This document shows positions 43,336 through 51,406 of a stretch of 64,000 bases of DNA, piece after piece. Numbering within the stretch: position 1 is the stretch's first letter; each line of letters starts with the position of its first letter. Under the pieces are notes generated by a model. That model did no database searches and was not told the origin of the DNA. It saw only the letters and a list, made by a program, of their open reading frames with translations. Source of the stretch: Streptomyces antibioticus (GTDB lineage Bacteria > Actinomycetota > Actinomycetes > Streptomycetales > Streptomycetaceae); NCBI RefSeq assembly GCF_002019855.1, contig NZ_CM007717.1, positions 620,001 through 684,000 on the forward strand. Reading direction: 5' to 3'. A program made the translations under genes and the position numbers.

Positions 43336-44319
43336 CTACCAGCGGTCCTCGACCCGCTCCTTGATCCGCCGCTCATAGAGGTCGCGGACCGCCGCGAGGG
43401 TCTCCTCGGACAGCGGCAGCAGCTTGGCGGCGGCCGCGTTGGCGCGGGCCTGCTCGGGCGAGCGGGCGCCCGGGATCACGGTGGTCACCCCGGGCTGCTG
43501 CACGATCCAGCGCAGCGCGAGCTGGGCCGGGGTGTACCCCTCGGGGGCGAGGGCGGCGAACTCGACGGCGGCCTCGACACCGGTGGCGTAGTCGACGCCG
43601 GAGAAGGTCTCGCCCTGGTCGAAGGACTCGCCGTGCCGGTTGTAGGTGCGGTGGTCGTTCTCCGGGAAGACGGTGTCCTTGGTGTACTTGCCCGAGAGCA
43701 GACCGGAGGCGAGCGGGACGCGGGCGATGATGCCGACGCCGGCCTCCCGGGCCGCCGGGAGCACCTCGTACAGGGGCTTCATCCGGAACGGGTTGAGGAT
43801 GATCTGCACGCTGGCGACCCCGGGGCGGGCGATCGCGGTGAGGGCCTCGGCGCAGGTCTCGACGCTCACGCCGTAGTGGGCGATGCGCTGTTCCTCGACG
43901 AGCGTGTCGAGGGCGTCGTACACCTCGTCGCGGGAGTAGACGGGGGTGGGCGGGCAGTGGAGCTGCACCAGGTCGATCCGGTCGACGCCGAGGTTGCGGC
44001 GGGAGCGGTCGTTCCAGGCGCGGAAGTTGTCGAGGACGTAGTTCTCGGGGATCTGCTCGACGCGGCGGCCCATCTTGGTGGCGACCAGGACGTGCAGATC
44101 GGGCCGGCCCGCGAGGAAGGCGGCGATGGTCTGCTCGCTGCGTCCGTCGCCGTAGACGTCGGCGGTGTCGAAGAAGGTGACGCCCGACTCGGCGGCCGCC
44201 TCCAGGACGGCGAGGGCCTCCTTGTCGTCGACGTCGCCCCAGTCGGCGCCCAGTTGCCAGGTGCCGAGACCGACGACGGATGCGTGCTGACCTGACCGGG
44301 AGAATTCGCGCTCGTCCAT
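43336..44319 (-). CDS. aldo/keto reductase
   Basis: A 327-residue NADPH-dependent aldo/keto reductase. It has the catalytic set Asp/Tyr in FFDTADVYGDGRSE, Lys in VLVATKMGRR and His in VQLHCPPTP. The phosphate-binding end is TTVIPGARSPEQARANAAA. The substrate is not predictable. ATG start at 44319; a TTG four codons upstream is less likely. It is preceded by a TetR/MFS pair on the same strand but separated from it by about 50 bp. Confidence 0.9.
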   Translation of the reverse strand: MDEREFSRSGQHASVVGLGTWQLGADWGDVDDKEALAVLEAAAESGVTFFDTADVYGDGRSEQTIAAFLAGRPDLHVLVATKMGRRVEQIPENYVLDNFRAWNDRSRRNLGVDRIDLVQLHCPPTPVYSRDEVYDALDTLVEEQRIAHYGVSVETCAEALTAIARPGVASVQIILNPFRMKPLYEVLPAAREAGVGIIARVPLASGLLSGKYTKDTVFPENDHRTYNRHGESFDQGETFSGVDYATGVEAAVEFAALAPEGYTPAQLALRWIVQQPGVTTVIPGARSPEQARANAAAAKLLPLSEETLAAVRDLYERRIKERVEDRW

Positions 44320-44369
44320 GGCGTCAGTCAATCATCCGCCGGCGGCCGGTGCGGAATCGGCGGGTCCGG

Positions 44370-44984
44370 TCAGGTCCCGGCCGGTCGGGCGGGCCCGGTC
44401 AGATGGGCCTGGACCGTGGGGCCGTAGCGGTCGACGACGTCCTCAACGGGCAGGGAGCGCAGTTCCGGGCCGCGCGCGATGCCCAGCATCATGCTGAGGC
44501 CGAGGGCGGTGGCCAGGGCGAGTTCGGCGCGGACGGCCGCGTCGGGGCCGGGCAGCCGGGCGGCGAGGCGGTCGAGGACCTGGGCGCGGAAGTTGGCGCG
44601 CAGGACGTCGCCGTGGTCGCCGTGCAGGGGGGCGAAGGCGATCCGCAGCACGGGGTCGGCGCCGCGCTCGCGCTGGCCGGTGAGGATCTGGCGGACCATG
44701 TGCCGGCCCAGGTCCTCCAGGGGTGCGTCGAGGAACGTCTCCGCGTCCTCCTCGAAGGACATCACGCGGGCGAACAGGGCGTCCTTGTTGCCGAAGTACT
44801 TCAGCACCAGGGGCGCGCTCACTCCGGCGCGCTCCGCCACCGCCTTGAGGGTGATGTCGGCGTGGGCGTGGCGGGCGAGGAAGTAGCGGGCGGCGCGCAG
44901 GATGGCGGCCTTGGTGGCCTCGGCGTCACGGCGGCCGGGTGCGGGGGAAGCGCCGGGTGGGGGTGGGATGCTCACGGGGTTCAT
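44370..44984 (-). CDS. TetR family regulator of MFS operon
   Basis: A 204-residue TetR-type protein. The HTH is at about residues 25-70 (ILRAARYFLARHAHADITLKAV then SAPLVLKYFGNKDALFARV). The N-terminus is Pro-rich. The ATG overlaps the MFS stop (ATGA) and is preceded by GGAGGGAG. It is second in an exporter-regulator operon, and the twin palindromes upstream of the MFS gene are its likely sites, giving autoregulated efflux. Confidence 0.88.
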   Translation of the reverse strand: MNPVSIPPPPGASPAPGRRDAEATKAAILRAARYFLARHAHADITLKAVAERAGVSAPLVLKYFGNKDALFARVMSFEEDAETFLDAPLEDLGRHMVRQILTGQRERGADPVLRIAFAPLHGDHGDVLRANFRAQVLDRLAARLPGPDAAVRAELALATALGLSMMLGIARGPELRSLPVEDVVDRYGPTVQAHLTGPARPAGT

Positions 44985-46501
44985 GCTCCCTCCATCGCCT
45001 CGCCCTTGACCGTCCGGGGGCCGCCCTCGGCGCGTGCCGGGGCGTCGAGCGCCGTCTCGGACGCGGCCCCGGACGCCGTGCCGGGTGCCGGGTCGCCGGG
45101 GATGGTGAGCGCCACGGCGCAGGCGGCGAGGGCGACGGCGGCCGCGACGGCGAAGGCCACCAGATAGCCGTGCAGGGTCGGCACCGGGAGGCCGGCCACC
45201 GGGACGGTGTGGTGCACCAGGACCGCCGCGACGGCGGCGCTGGAGACGGCCTGGCCGATGGTGCGCATCAGGACGTTGACGCCGTTCGCGGAGGCGGTCT
45301 GGCCGGCCGGGACGGCGCGCAGGACGAGCGCGGGCAGCGCCGAGTAGGCGAGGGTGGTGCCGGTGGCCACGACCGCGGCGCCCACGATGATCATCCACAG
45401 CGAGCGGCTGTCGGCGATGCGCACCACGTACCCGACGGCGATGACGGCGGCGCCCAGGGCGAGAGTGATCCTGGGGCCCCGGGCCGCCGAGATCCGGGCG
45501 GAGAGCGGGGAGAACAGCAGCATGGTGACACCGCCGGGCAGCAGGCACAGGCCGGTCTGCACGATGGACAGCCCGAGCCCGTAGCCGGTGGCCTTCGGCG
45601 CCTGCACGAGCTGCGCGGTGACCAGCGAGTTGGCGTAGAACGCGAAGCCGGTCAGCAGGGCGGCCACATGGGCGAGGCCGACGCGCGGCCGGGACACCAG
45701 CCGCAGGTCCACCAGGGGCCGTTCGGCGCGCAGTTGCTGCCACCACCACAGGGCCAGCACGAGGACGGCGGCCAGGAGCAGGCCCACGATCGGGGCGCTC
45801 CCCCAGCCCCACTGGCCGCCCTGGGACACGGCGAGGAGCAGGCAGATCAGCCCGGCGGCCAGGCCCAGCGCGCCGGTCACGTCGAACCGGCCGGGCTCGC
45901 GCACGGGCGACTCCGGCACCGCCCACCGGACCAGCGCGACCCCGGTGGCGCCGAGGACGGCGGTCACCCAGAACATGGTGTGCCAGTCCGCGTACTGGAT
46001 GACGACGGCCGCCGCCGGGAGCCCGAGCGCGGCGCCGATGCCGACGGTGGAACTCATCAGCGCGACCGCCGAACCCCGGCGTTCCGCGGGGAGTTCGTCG
46101 CGCAGGATGCTGATGGAGAGCGGGACGACGGAGACGGCGGCGCCCTGGAGCGTGCGGGCGGCGATGAGCACGCCGATCTGGGAGGTCGAGGCGCAGATCA
46201 CCGAGCCGGCGGTCATCAGGGCGAACGAGAGCAGCAGGACGCGGCGCTTGCCGTACATGTCGCCGGCGCGGCCGAGGACGGGGGTGAGGACGGCGCCGGA
46301 GAGCAGGGCGGCGGTGACCATCCAGGAGACGGCGGCCGGGGAGGCGCCGGTGAGCCGGGGCAGGTCGGGCAGGAGCGGCACGACGACCGTCTGCATGACG
46401 GCCATGAGGATGCCGCAGTAGGCCAGGGCCGGGACGGTGAGCCGGGCCCGCAGGCCGGTGGTGCCCCGGTCCGGGGCGGATATCGGAGCGGGCGACGCCA
46501 T
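44981..46501 (-). CDS. DHA2-type MFS drug transporter
   Basis: A 506-residue, about 14-helix major facilitator of the DHA2 drug:H+ antiporter type. LGRAGDMYGKRRVLL is the loop 2-3 signature, and GAALGLPAAAVVI lies in the motif-C region. The tail is hydrophilic. The ATG follows CAGGAG. It is first in the operon with its own TetR, with two operator-like palindromes 34-72 bp upstream. The substrate is unknown, though TetR-linked DHA2 exporters often serve antibiotic or toxicant efflux. Confidence 0.9.
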   Translation of the reverse strand: MASPAPISAPDRGTTGLRARLTVPALAYCGILMAVMQTVVVPLLPDLPRLTGASPAAVSWMVTAALLSGAVLTPVLGRAGDMYGKRRVLLLSFALMTAGSVICASTSQIGVLIAARTLQGAAVSVVPLSISILRDELPAERRGSAVALMSSTVGIGAALGLPAAAVVIQYADWHTMFWVTAVLGATGVALVRWAVPESPVREPGRFDVTGALGLAAGLICLLLAVSQGGQWGWGSAPIVGLLLAAVLVLALWWWQQLRAERPLVDLRLVSRPRVGLAHVAALLTGFAFYANSLVTAQLVQAPKATGYGLGLSIVQTGLCLLPGGVTMLLFSPLSARISAARGPRITLALGAAVIAVGYVVRIADSRSLWMIIVGAAVVATGTTLAYSALPALVLRAVPAGQTASANGVNVLMRTIGQAVSSAAVAAVLVHHTVPVAGLPVPTLHGYLVAFAVAAAVALAACAVALTIPGDPAPGTASGAASETALDAPARAEGGPRTVKGEAMEGA

Positions 46502-46534
46502 GGGGACTCCTGCGGCCGGCACGGAAAAATGAGG

Positions 46535-46573
46535 GTGAATGGCGATTCACCGTAACAGTGAATGGCCATTCAC
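46535..46573. promoter_or_regulatory. twin GTGAATGG-n-CCATTCAC operators
   Basis: GTGAATGGCGATTCAC (46535-46550) and GTGAATGGCCATTCAC (46558-46573) are 16-bp palindromes, the second perfect. Their centres are 23 bp apart, about two helical turns. They sit upstream of the MFS/TetR operon. This is a strong candidate for cooperative binding by the operon's own TetR. Confidence 0.75.
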
Positions 46574-46593
46574 CCAACCGGGGGCCGGACGGC

Positions 46594-47817
46594 TCACCTG
46601 TCCTTGCGGGTGGTCAGCACGCGCGTGTGGGCGCTCCGGGCGATCTTCGGGCCCAGCCAGCGCTTCAGGCGGCGCAGTGCCTCAAGGCGGCCGGCGGCCT
46701 GGTCGAGCCGGTAGTAGAGCTGCGGCGGGACGTAGGGCAGCAGGGGTGAGTGGCGCTGGCCCAGCAGGGCGAACATGTGGTCCGGCGGGAGGTCGATGTA
46801 GCGGGTGAGGTTCTCGTACCACTGGGCGCTGTAGCGGGCCGCGCTCTGCGGGGACAGCAGGGCCGACTGGCGTTCGCGCTGGTAGCGGGCGAGTGCCTGC
46901 GGCAGGTCGGCGCTCTCCCGCAGCGCGTCGGCGAGGGCCATGGCGTCCTCCAGGGCGAGGGTGGTGCCGGCGCCGATGGAGTAGTGGGTGGTGTGGGCGG
47001 CGTCGCCGAGCAGGACGAGGTTGCCGTCGTACCAGGCCCGGTTGGTCAGGGTGCGGAAGGTCAGCCACTGGGCGGGGCCGCCGGCCGGGGCGCGGCCGAT
47101 GAGCGGGTGCCCGTCGAGGATGTGCGCGAAGAGCTTCTCCAGCCGGGCCAGCGCGTCGGCCTCGTTCCCCTCGCCGAGGCCGAGTCCGTCGCGGGTGCCG
47201 GGGGCGCACTCGATGACACAGGTGCTGCGCTCGGTGCTGAAGGGGTATCCGTAGCACCACACCCAGCCGTGCTCGGTCTCCACGAAGGCGAAGGTGAAGG
47301 AGTCGAAGACCTTGGTGGTGCCGAGCCAGACGTAGGAGTTGCGGCCCGGCCGGAGTTCGGCGCCGAAGCGGTCGGCGCGCCGGGTGCGCAGGGCGCTGTG
47401 GACTCCGTCGCCGGCCACGACCAGGTCGGCGTCCGGCAGGGCGTCGGGGGTGATCTCGTGCTCGAACTCCAGCCGTACGCCGAGGGTCCGGGCGCGCTCG
47501 GCGAGGATCTCCAGGAACTTGTGACGGCCGATGCCGTGCCCCTCGTCACCGGGCTGACGGGTCGCCAGGTCCCGTACGTGGGCGACGCCTTGGTTCCAGC
47601 GGACGGAGTGCTCGGCGACGGCGCGGGCCGATTCGGGGTCGTAGGCGTGGAGCCGGTCGAGGAGTCCCTGCCAGTAGGTGACGCCCCAGCCGTAGGTCGA
47701 GCCCTCCGGGTCGCGTTCGTGGACGGTGACGTCGTGGGACGGGTCCTGAAGCTTGAGCAGGATCGAGAGATACAGGCCGGCGGGCCCGCCGCCGACACAG
47801 GCGACCTTCACGGACAC
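46594..47817 (-). CDS. FAD-dependent monooxygenase (class A)
   Basis: A 407-residue flavin hydroxylase. The FAD motif VACVGGGPAGLYLSILLK opens the protein. The GD motif is DLVVAGDGVHSALR near residue 135, and the second GD motif NLVLLGDAAHTTHYSIGAGTTLALEDA is near residue 268. This is the p-hydroxybenzoate-hydroxylase fold; GSTYGWGVTYW recalls the branch containing N-terminal domains of anthraniloyl-CoA-type monooxygenases. GTG start with a poor ribosome site; a GTG two codons later is possible. No cluster partner is evident, so the aromatic substrate is unknown. Confidence 0.85.
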   Translation of the reverse strand: MSVKVACVGGGPAGLYLSILLKLQDPSHDVTVHERDPEGSTYGWGVTYWQGLLDRLHAYDPESARAVAEHSVRWNQGVAHVRDLATRQPGDEGHGIGRHKFLEILAERARTLGVRLEFEHEITPDALPDADLVVAGDGVHSALRTRRADRFGAELRPGRNSYVWLGTTKVFDSFTFAFVETEHGWVWCYGYPFSTERSTCVIECAPGTRDGLGLGEGNEADALARLEKLFAHILDGHPLIGRAPAGGPAQWLTFRTLTNRAWYDGNLVLLGDAAHTTHYSIGAGTTLALEDAMALADALRESADLPQALARYQRERQSALLSPQSAARYSAQWYENLTRYIDLPPDHMFALLGQRHSPLLPYVPPQLYYRLDQAAGRLEALRRLKRWLGPKIARSAHTRVLTTRKDR

Positions 47818-48165
47818 CCCTAGGAGCTACCAGACGTGATGGATTGACGACGCAGAGTAGCAGTGCGGGCGAGGTCGCCGACGCGCCCCAGGTCCTTGAT
47901 CACGTCAGTTTTCGCACGTGAGCCACGCCACCGGCGGGGCGCACCCGCGCCAAAGACCACCGGAAGGGACGTCCGCTCGGAAAGGAATTGCCCCTTCCGC
48001 CCGTCGGCGAGGACCGCCGCGAGCAAGATCATCTTTGTTCAACATTGCACGACAGATCATTAATTGTCCGGATCGCGGCCAACCGGTCCGGGCCGATTTC
48101 TCCCCTTCTCCTCCGGTCGATAGGTATGCGGGGTCGTCAACCCAACGCACCCCAGGAGGTCCCGC
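47818..48165. other. intergenic region with melC promoter
   Basis: A 348-bp gap between the divergent monooxygenase and melC1 genes, with no coding potential. It contains an unusually AT-rich patch around 48025-48067, where the melC promoter is proposed. On the minus strand TACTCT near 47855 could be a -10 element for the monooxygenase. Confidence 0.5.
48038..48066 (+). promoter_or_regulatory. candidate melC promoter
   Basis: TTCAAC (48038-48043), a 17-nt spacer, then TAATTG (48061-48066) in an AT-rich patch. A start near 48073 would leave a leader of about 90 nt before melC1, which has its own AGGAGG. Confidence 0.4.
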
Positions 48166-48606
48166 ATGCCGGAACTCACCCGTCGTCGCGCGCTCGGCGC
48201 CGCAGCCGTCGTCGCCGCCGGTGTCCCGCTGGTCGCCCTTCCCGCCGCCCGCGCGGACGATCGGGGGCACCACACCCCCGAGGTCCCCGGGAACCCGGCC
48301 GCGTCCGGCGCCCCCGCCGCCTTCGACGAGATCTACAAGGGCCGCCGGATACAGGGCCGGACGGTCACCGACGGCGGGGGCCACCACGGCGGCGGTCACG
48401 GCGGTGACGGTCACGGCGGCGGCCATCACGGCGGCGGTTACGCCGTGTTCGTGGACGGCGTCGAACTGCATGTGATGCGCAACGCCGACGGCTCGTGGAT
48501 CAGCGTCGTCAGCCACTACGAGCCGGTGGACACCCCGCGCGCCGCGGCCCGCGCTGCGGTCGACGAGCTCCAGGGCGCCCGGCTCCTCCCCTTCCCCTCC
48601 AACTGA
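48166..48606 (+). CDS. melC1: tyrosinase copper chaperone MelC1
   Basis: A 146-residue MelC1/caddie protein. A twin-arginine signal ([15 protein letters not shown]) and a cleavage-like ARA near residue 30 mean it carries tyrosinase out through Tat. The conserved core [12 protein letters not shown] and the C-terminal [25 protein letters not shown] are present. Between them is a His/Gly-rich tract at about residues 70-92 with eight or more His, a probable copper-binding or copper-loading segment. AGGAGG precedes the ATG. It is first in the melanin operon. Confidence 0.93.
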   Translation: MPELTRRRALGAAAVVAAGVPLVALPAARADDRGHHTPEVPGNPAASGAPAAFDEIYKGRRIQGRTVTDGGGHHGGGHGGDGHGGGHHGGGYAVFVDGVELHVMRNADGSWISVVSHYEPVDTPRAAARAAVDELQGARLLPFPSN

Positions 48607-48638
48607 CCTTCTCCCCCGCACTTTTGGAGCACCCGCAC

Positions 48639-49460
48639 ATGACCGTCCGCAAGAACCAGGCGTCCCTGACCGCCGAGGAGAAGCGCCGCTTCGTCGCCGC
48701 CCTGCTCGAACTCAAGCGCACCGGCCGCTACGACGCCTTCGTCACCACGCACAACGCGTTCATCCTGGGCGACACCGACAACGGCGAGCGCACCGGCCAC
48801 CGTTCGCCGTCCTTCCTGCCCTGGCACCGCAGATTTCTGCTGGAGTTCGAGCGGGCGCTCCAGTCGGTGGACGCGTCGGTGGCGCTGCCGTACTGGGACT
48901 GGTCCGCCGACCGGTCCACCCGGTCCTCGCTGTGGGCGCCGGACTTCCTCGGCGGCACCGGGCGCAGCCGGGACGGCCAGGTGATGGACGGGCCGTTCGC
49001 CGCGTCGGCCGGCAACTGGCCGATCAATGTGCGGGTGGACGGCCGTACGTTCCTGCGGCGGGCGCTCGGCGCGGGCGTGAGCGAACTGCCCACGCGTGCC
49101 GAGGTCGACTCGGTGCTGGCGATGGCGACGTACGACATGGCGCCCTGGAACAGCGGCTCCGACGGCTTCCGCAACCATCTCGAAGGGTGGCGCGGGGTCA
49201 ATCTGCACAACCGGGTGCATGTCTGGGTCGGCGGCCAGATGGCGACCGGGGTCTCCCCCAACGACCCGGTGTTCTGGCTGCACCACGCCTACATCGACAA
49301 GCTGTGGGCCGAGTGGCAGCGGCGGCACCCCTCGTCCCCGTATCTGCCGGGCGGCGGCACGCCGAACGTCGTCGACCTCAACGAGACGATGAAGCCGTGG
49401 AACGACACCACCCCGGCGGCCCTGCTGGACCACACCCGGCACTACACCTTCGACGTCTGA
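48639..49460 (+). CDS. melC2: tyrosinase MelC2
   Basis: A 273-residue type-3 copper monophenol monooxygenase that makes melanin from tyrosine. CuA ligands are His38, His54 and His63, at exactly the positions known for Streptomyces MelC2; CuB ligands lie in NLHNRVHVW and the later FWLHHAYID. It has no signal peptide of its own and is exported bound to MelC1. TTGGAG precedes the ATG. Its stop abuts the stop of the convergent RNase HI gene (TGATCA). Confidence 0.95.
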   Translation: MTVRKNQASLTAEEKRRFVAALLELKRTGRYDAFVTTHNAFILGDTDNGERTGHRSPSFLPWHRRFLLEFERALQSVDASVALPYWDWSADRSTRSSLWAPDFLGGTGRSRDGQVMDGPFAASAGNWPINVRVDGRTFLRRALGAGVSELPTRAEVDSVLAMATYDMAPWNSGSDGFRNHLEGWRGVNLHNRVHVWVGGQMATGVSPNDPVFWLHHAYIDKLWAEWQRRHPSSPYLPGGGTPNVVDLNETMKPWNDTTPAALLDHTRHYTFDV

Positions 49461-50144
49461 TCAGGCGTCCGCGGTACGGCACTCCGGGTGGCCCCAGCCC
49501 TGGGCGTTCTTGGCGATCTGCTCGCCGGCCGCGTAGGGGCGGCCGCACACACAGCGCCCGGCGAACTTGGCCTTGATCGTGCGGGACGACGAACCGCCGC
49601 TCTTGCGGGGCGCCTTGGACCCGGAGGGGCGGGTGGACCGCTTCGGGGTGTCCGGCGAGGGCGGCGGTGCGGGCGAGCCGTGCTCGCTGCCCGCCGTCTC
49701 CTGGACGGTGGCCGCCTGGCTCGCGGCCCGGTCGGCGAAGTCGTTCAGCGGATCGCCGTCGACCTGGTGGGCGGGGACGTACCGGAAGTCCACCGAGCGG
49801 CCGTCGAGCAGCTCGTCGATCCGCACCACCAGCTCCTGGTTGGCGACGGGCTTGCCTCCGGAGGTCTTCCAGCCGTTGCGCTTCCAGCCGGGCAGCCAGG
49901 TGGTGACGGCCTTCATGGCGTACTGCGAGTCCATCCGCACTTCCAGCGGTACGGCGGGGTCGGTCGCCGCCAACAGGCGTTCCAGGGCGGTGAGTTCGGC
50001 GACGTTGTTGGTGGCCCGGCCGAGCGGCCCCGCCTCCCAGCGGGCCGGTGCCTCCGCGTCGTCGGCGACCACCCACGCCCAGCCGGCCGGTCCCGGGTTT
50101 CCCTTGGAAGCCCCGTCGCACGCGGCCACAACACGTTCACGCAT
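49461..50144 (-). CDS. rnhA: ribonuclease HI with C-terminal Cys-rich module
   Basis: A 227-residue protein. The N-terminal 145 residues are RNase HI: first Asp in ACDGASKGNPG, Glu in NNVAELTALE, Asp in VRMDSQYAMK, last Asp in LNDFADRAA. It cleaves RNA in RNA-DNA hybrids. A Ser/Pro linker leads to a C-terminal segment with CVCGRPYAAGEQI and GHPEC, a probable metal-binding add-on. ATG at 50144 is chosen because CATGAT lies 7 nt upstream (leaderless); an ATG four codons earlier is possible. Zero spacing to convergent melC2. Confidence 0.88.
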   Translation of the reverse strand: MRERVVAACDGASKGNPGPAGWAWVVADDAEAPARWEAGPLGRATNNVAELTALERLLAATDPAVPLEVRMDSQYAMKAVTTWLPGWKRNGWKTSGGKPVANQELVVRIDELLDGRSVDFRYVPAHQVDGDPLNDFADRAASQAATVQETAGSEHGSPAPPPSPDTPKRSTRPSGSKAPRKSGGSSSRTIKAKFAGRCVCGRPYAAGEQIAKNAQGWGHPECRTADA

Positions 50145-50186
50145 GCGCACGATCATGCCATGGCCGCGCGGGGGCTCCGGCCGTCC

Positions 50187-50250
50187 GGTCCCGGACGGGC
50201 TCCGGTCCCGGACGGGCTCCGGTCCCGGACGGGCTCCGGTCTCAGACGGG
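50187..50250 (+). repeat. 17-bp tandem repeat, 3.8 copies
   Basis: GGTCCCGGACGGGCTCC is repeated exactly at 50187, 50204 and 50221, with a partial diverged copy from 50238. The last copy covers the stop codon of the VOC gene. It lies between the VOC stop and the start of rnhA, both leftward. Each unit is partly self-complementary, so stacked hairpins (terminator-like) are possible. Confidence 0.7.
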
Positions 50251-51036
50251 CGTGATCTTCGGGAGGTCGCCCTCCGTCGTCGTGAGGTCGATCACCGAGA
50301 AGTTCGCGCCCTGCGGATCGGTGAGGGCGGCGAACCGGCCGAAGGGGCTGGTCATCGGCCCGAACCGCAGGACGGCGCCGAGCTTGGTCGCCTTGGCCAC
50401 GGCGTCGTCGCAGTCGGGGACCGCGAAGTAGACGTTGACGTACGACGGCACCTCGGGCGGGAACTCGTCCGTCATCTTCATCCGGCCCAGCACGGTGTTC
50501 TCGCCGACGTCGAAGATGCGGAAGTCGATCGCGTCGTCCTCCATCTGCCGCGCCGTGTAGGGGAAGACCGTGCTGAAGAAGCGGTCCGCCCGCTCGGGTT
50601 CGCGGGTGAAGACCTCGGCCCAGGCGTAGCCGCCCGGGGTCTGCTCCGTCTCGAAGCCCTCGTGGGTGCCGGCCTGCCAGACGCCGAAGACGGCACCGCT
50701 GGGCTCCCGGCCCAGACACATCGTGCCGAAGTCGCCGACCTGCATCGGCTCCATCAGCACCTCGCCGCCGGCGGCGCGGATCTTCGCGGCGGTCGCGGCG
50801 GCGTCCGGGGAGGCGAAGTACAGACACCACTGCGACTGCCCCTCCTGCCCGGGCATCGGCGGGACGACGGCGGCGGTCGCCTTGCCGTCGGCGTACGCCT
50901 GGGTGTAGTTGCCGTACTCCGACGACGACTCACCGAAGGTCCAGCCCAGGACGTCGCCGTAGAAGCTCTTGGCGCCCTCGACGTCGCTGAACATCGCGTC
51001 GGCCCAGCAAGGGGTTCCCTCTGGTTGTACGGCCAT
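50242..51036 (-). CDS. tandem VOC-domain protein
   Basis: A 264-residue protein with two glyoxalase/VOC halves. The first is PCWADAMFSDVEGAKSFYGDVLGW and the second YAWAEVFTREPERADRFFSTVF, each followed by its beta strands, ending in FAALTDPQGANFSVI. Family members bind metal or small toxic compounds; the closest architecture is that of actinobacterial hydroxylase-like or resistance-like proteins. Substrate unknown. Its 3' end runs into a 17-bp tandem repeat. Confidence 0.85.
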   Translation of the reverse strand: MAVQPEGTPCWADAMFSDVEGAKSFYGDVLGWTFGESSSEYGNYTQAYADGKATAAVVPPMPGQEGQSQWCLYFASPDAAATAAKIRAAGGEVLMEPMQVGDFGTMCLGREPSGAVFGVWQAGTHEGFETEQTPGGYAWAEVFTREPERADRFFSTVFPYTARQMEDDAIDFRIFDVGENTVLGRMKMTDEFPPEVPSYVNVYFAVPDCDDAVAKATKLGAVLRFGPMTSPFGRFAALTDPQGANFSVIDLTTTEGDLPKITPV

Positions 51037-51406
51037 GACCGCGCCTTCCGCTGAGATGACTTTCGTGATGACTCTGTGGAGTGGACTGCGTCCGGTTCGG
51101 AGTGGACGGTGTCCGGTTCCTCACGCTAGTCACCCGCCCGTCGGGCCGCGCGCCGAACCACGGCACGCGCTGTCCGGGTTTCGAGGCCGCGTTCCCCCGA
51201 ACAGGTGAACGCCGGGCCATGCCCATGATCGCGGGCGTGCGGAAGCACCGGACGGCCGTGGTTGTGCCCAGGGTGCACCCTCCGCCCCGTCCGCCCGGAC
51301 CGCACCTCACGGCGCACGAAGCCGCCCCTCGCACGCCGTACCCGTCCGTCACGGAGGGTGTTTGGCTGATGCCGCGGATCAGCGAACCGATCTCCCTGGA
51401 GGGAAT
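51037..51406. other. intergenic region upstream of MIB operon
   Basis: A 370-bp gap between a leftward VOC gene and the MIB operon. No gene is supported. A perfect 12-bp palindrome, AGGGTGCACCCT, is at 51270-51281. No clear promoter hexamers were assigned. Confidence 0.45.

Noticed and set aside
42889-44295. Plus-strand 468-codon frame opposite DUF6328 and aldo/keto reductase
   Set aside because: Gly/Val/Asp-rich shadow with no domain; the minus-strand genes have clear motifs.
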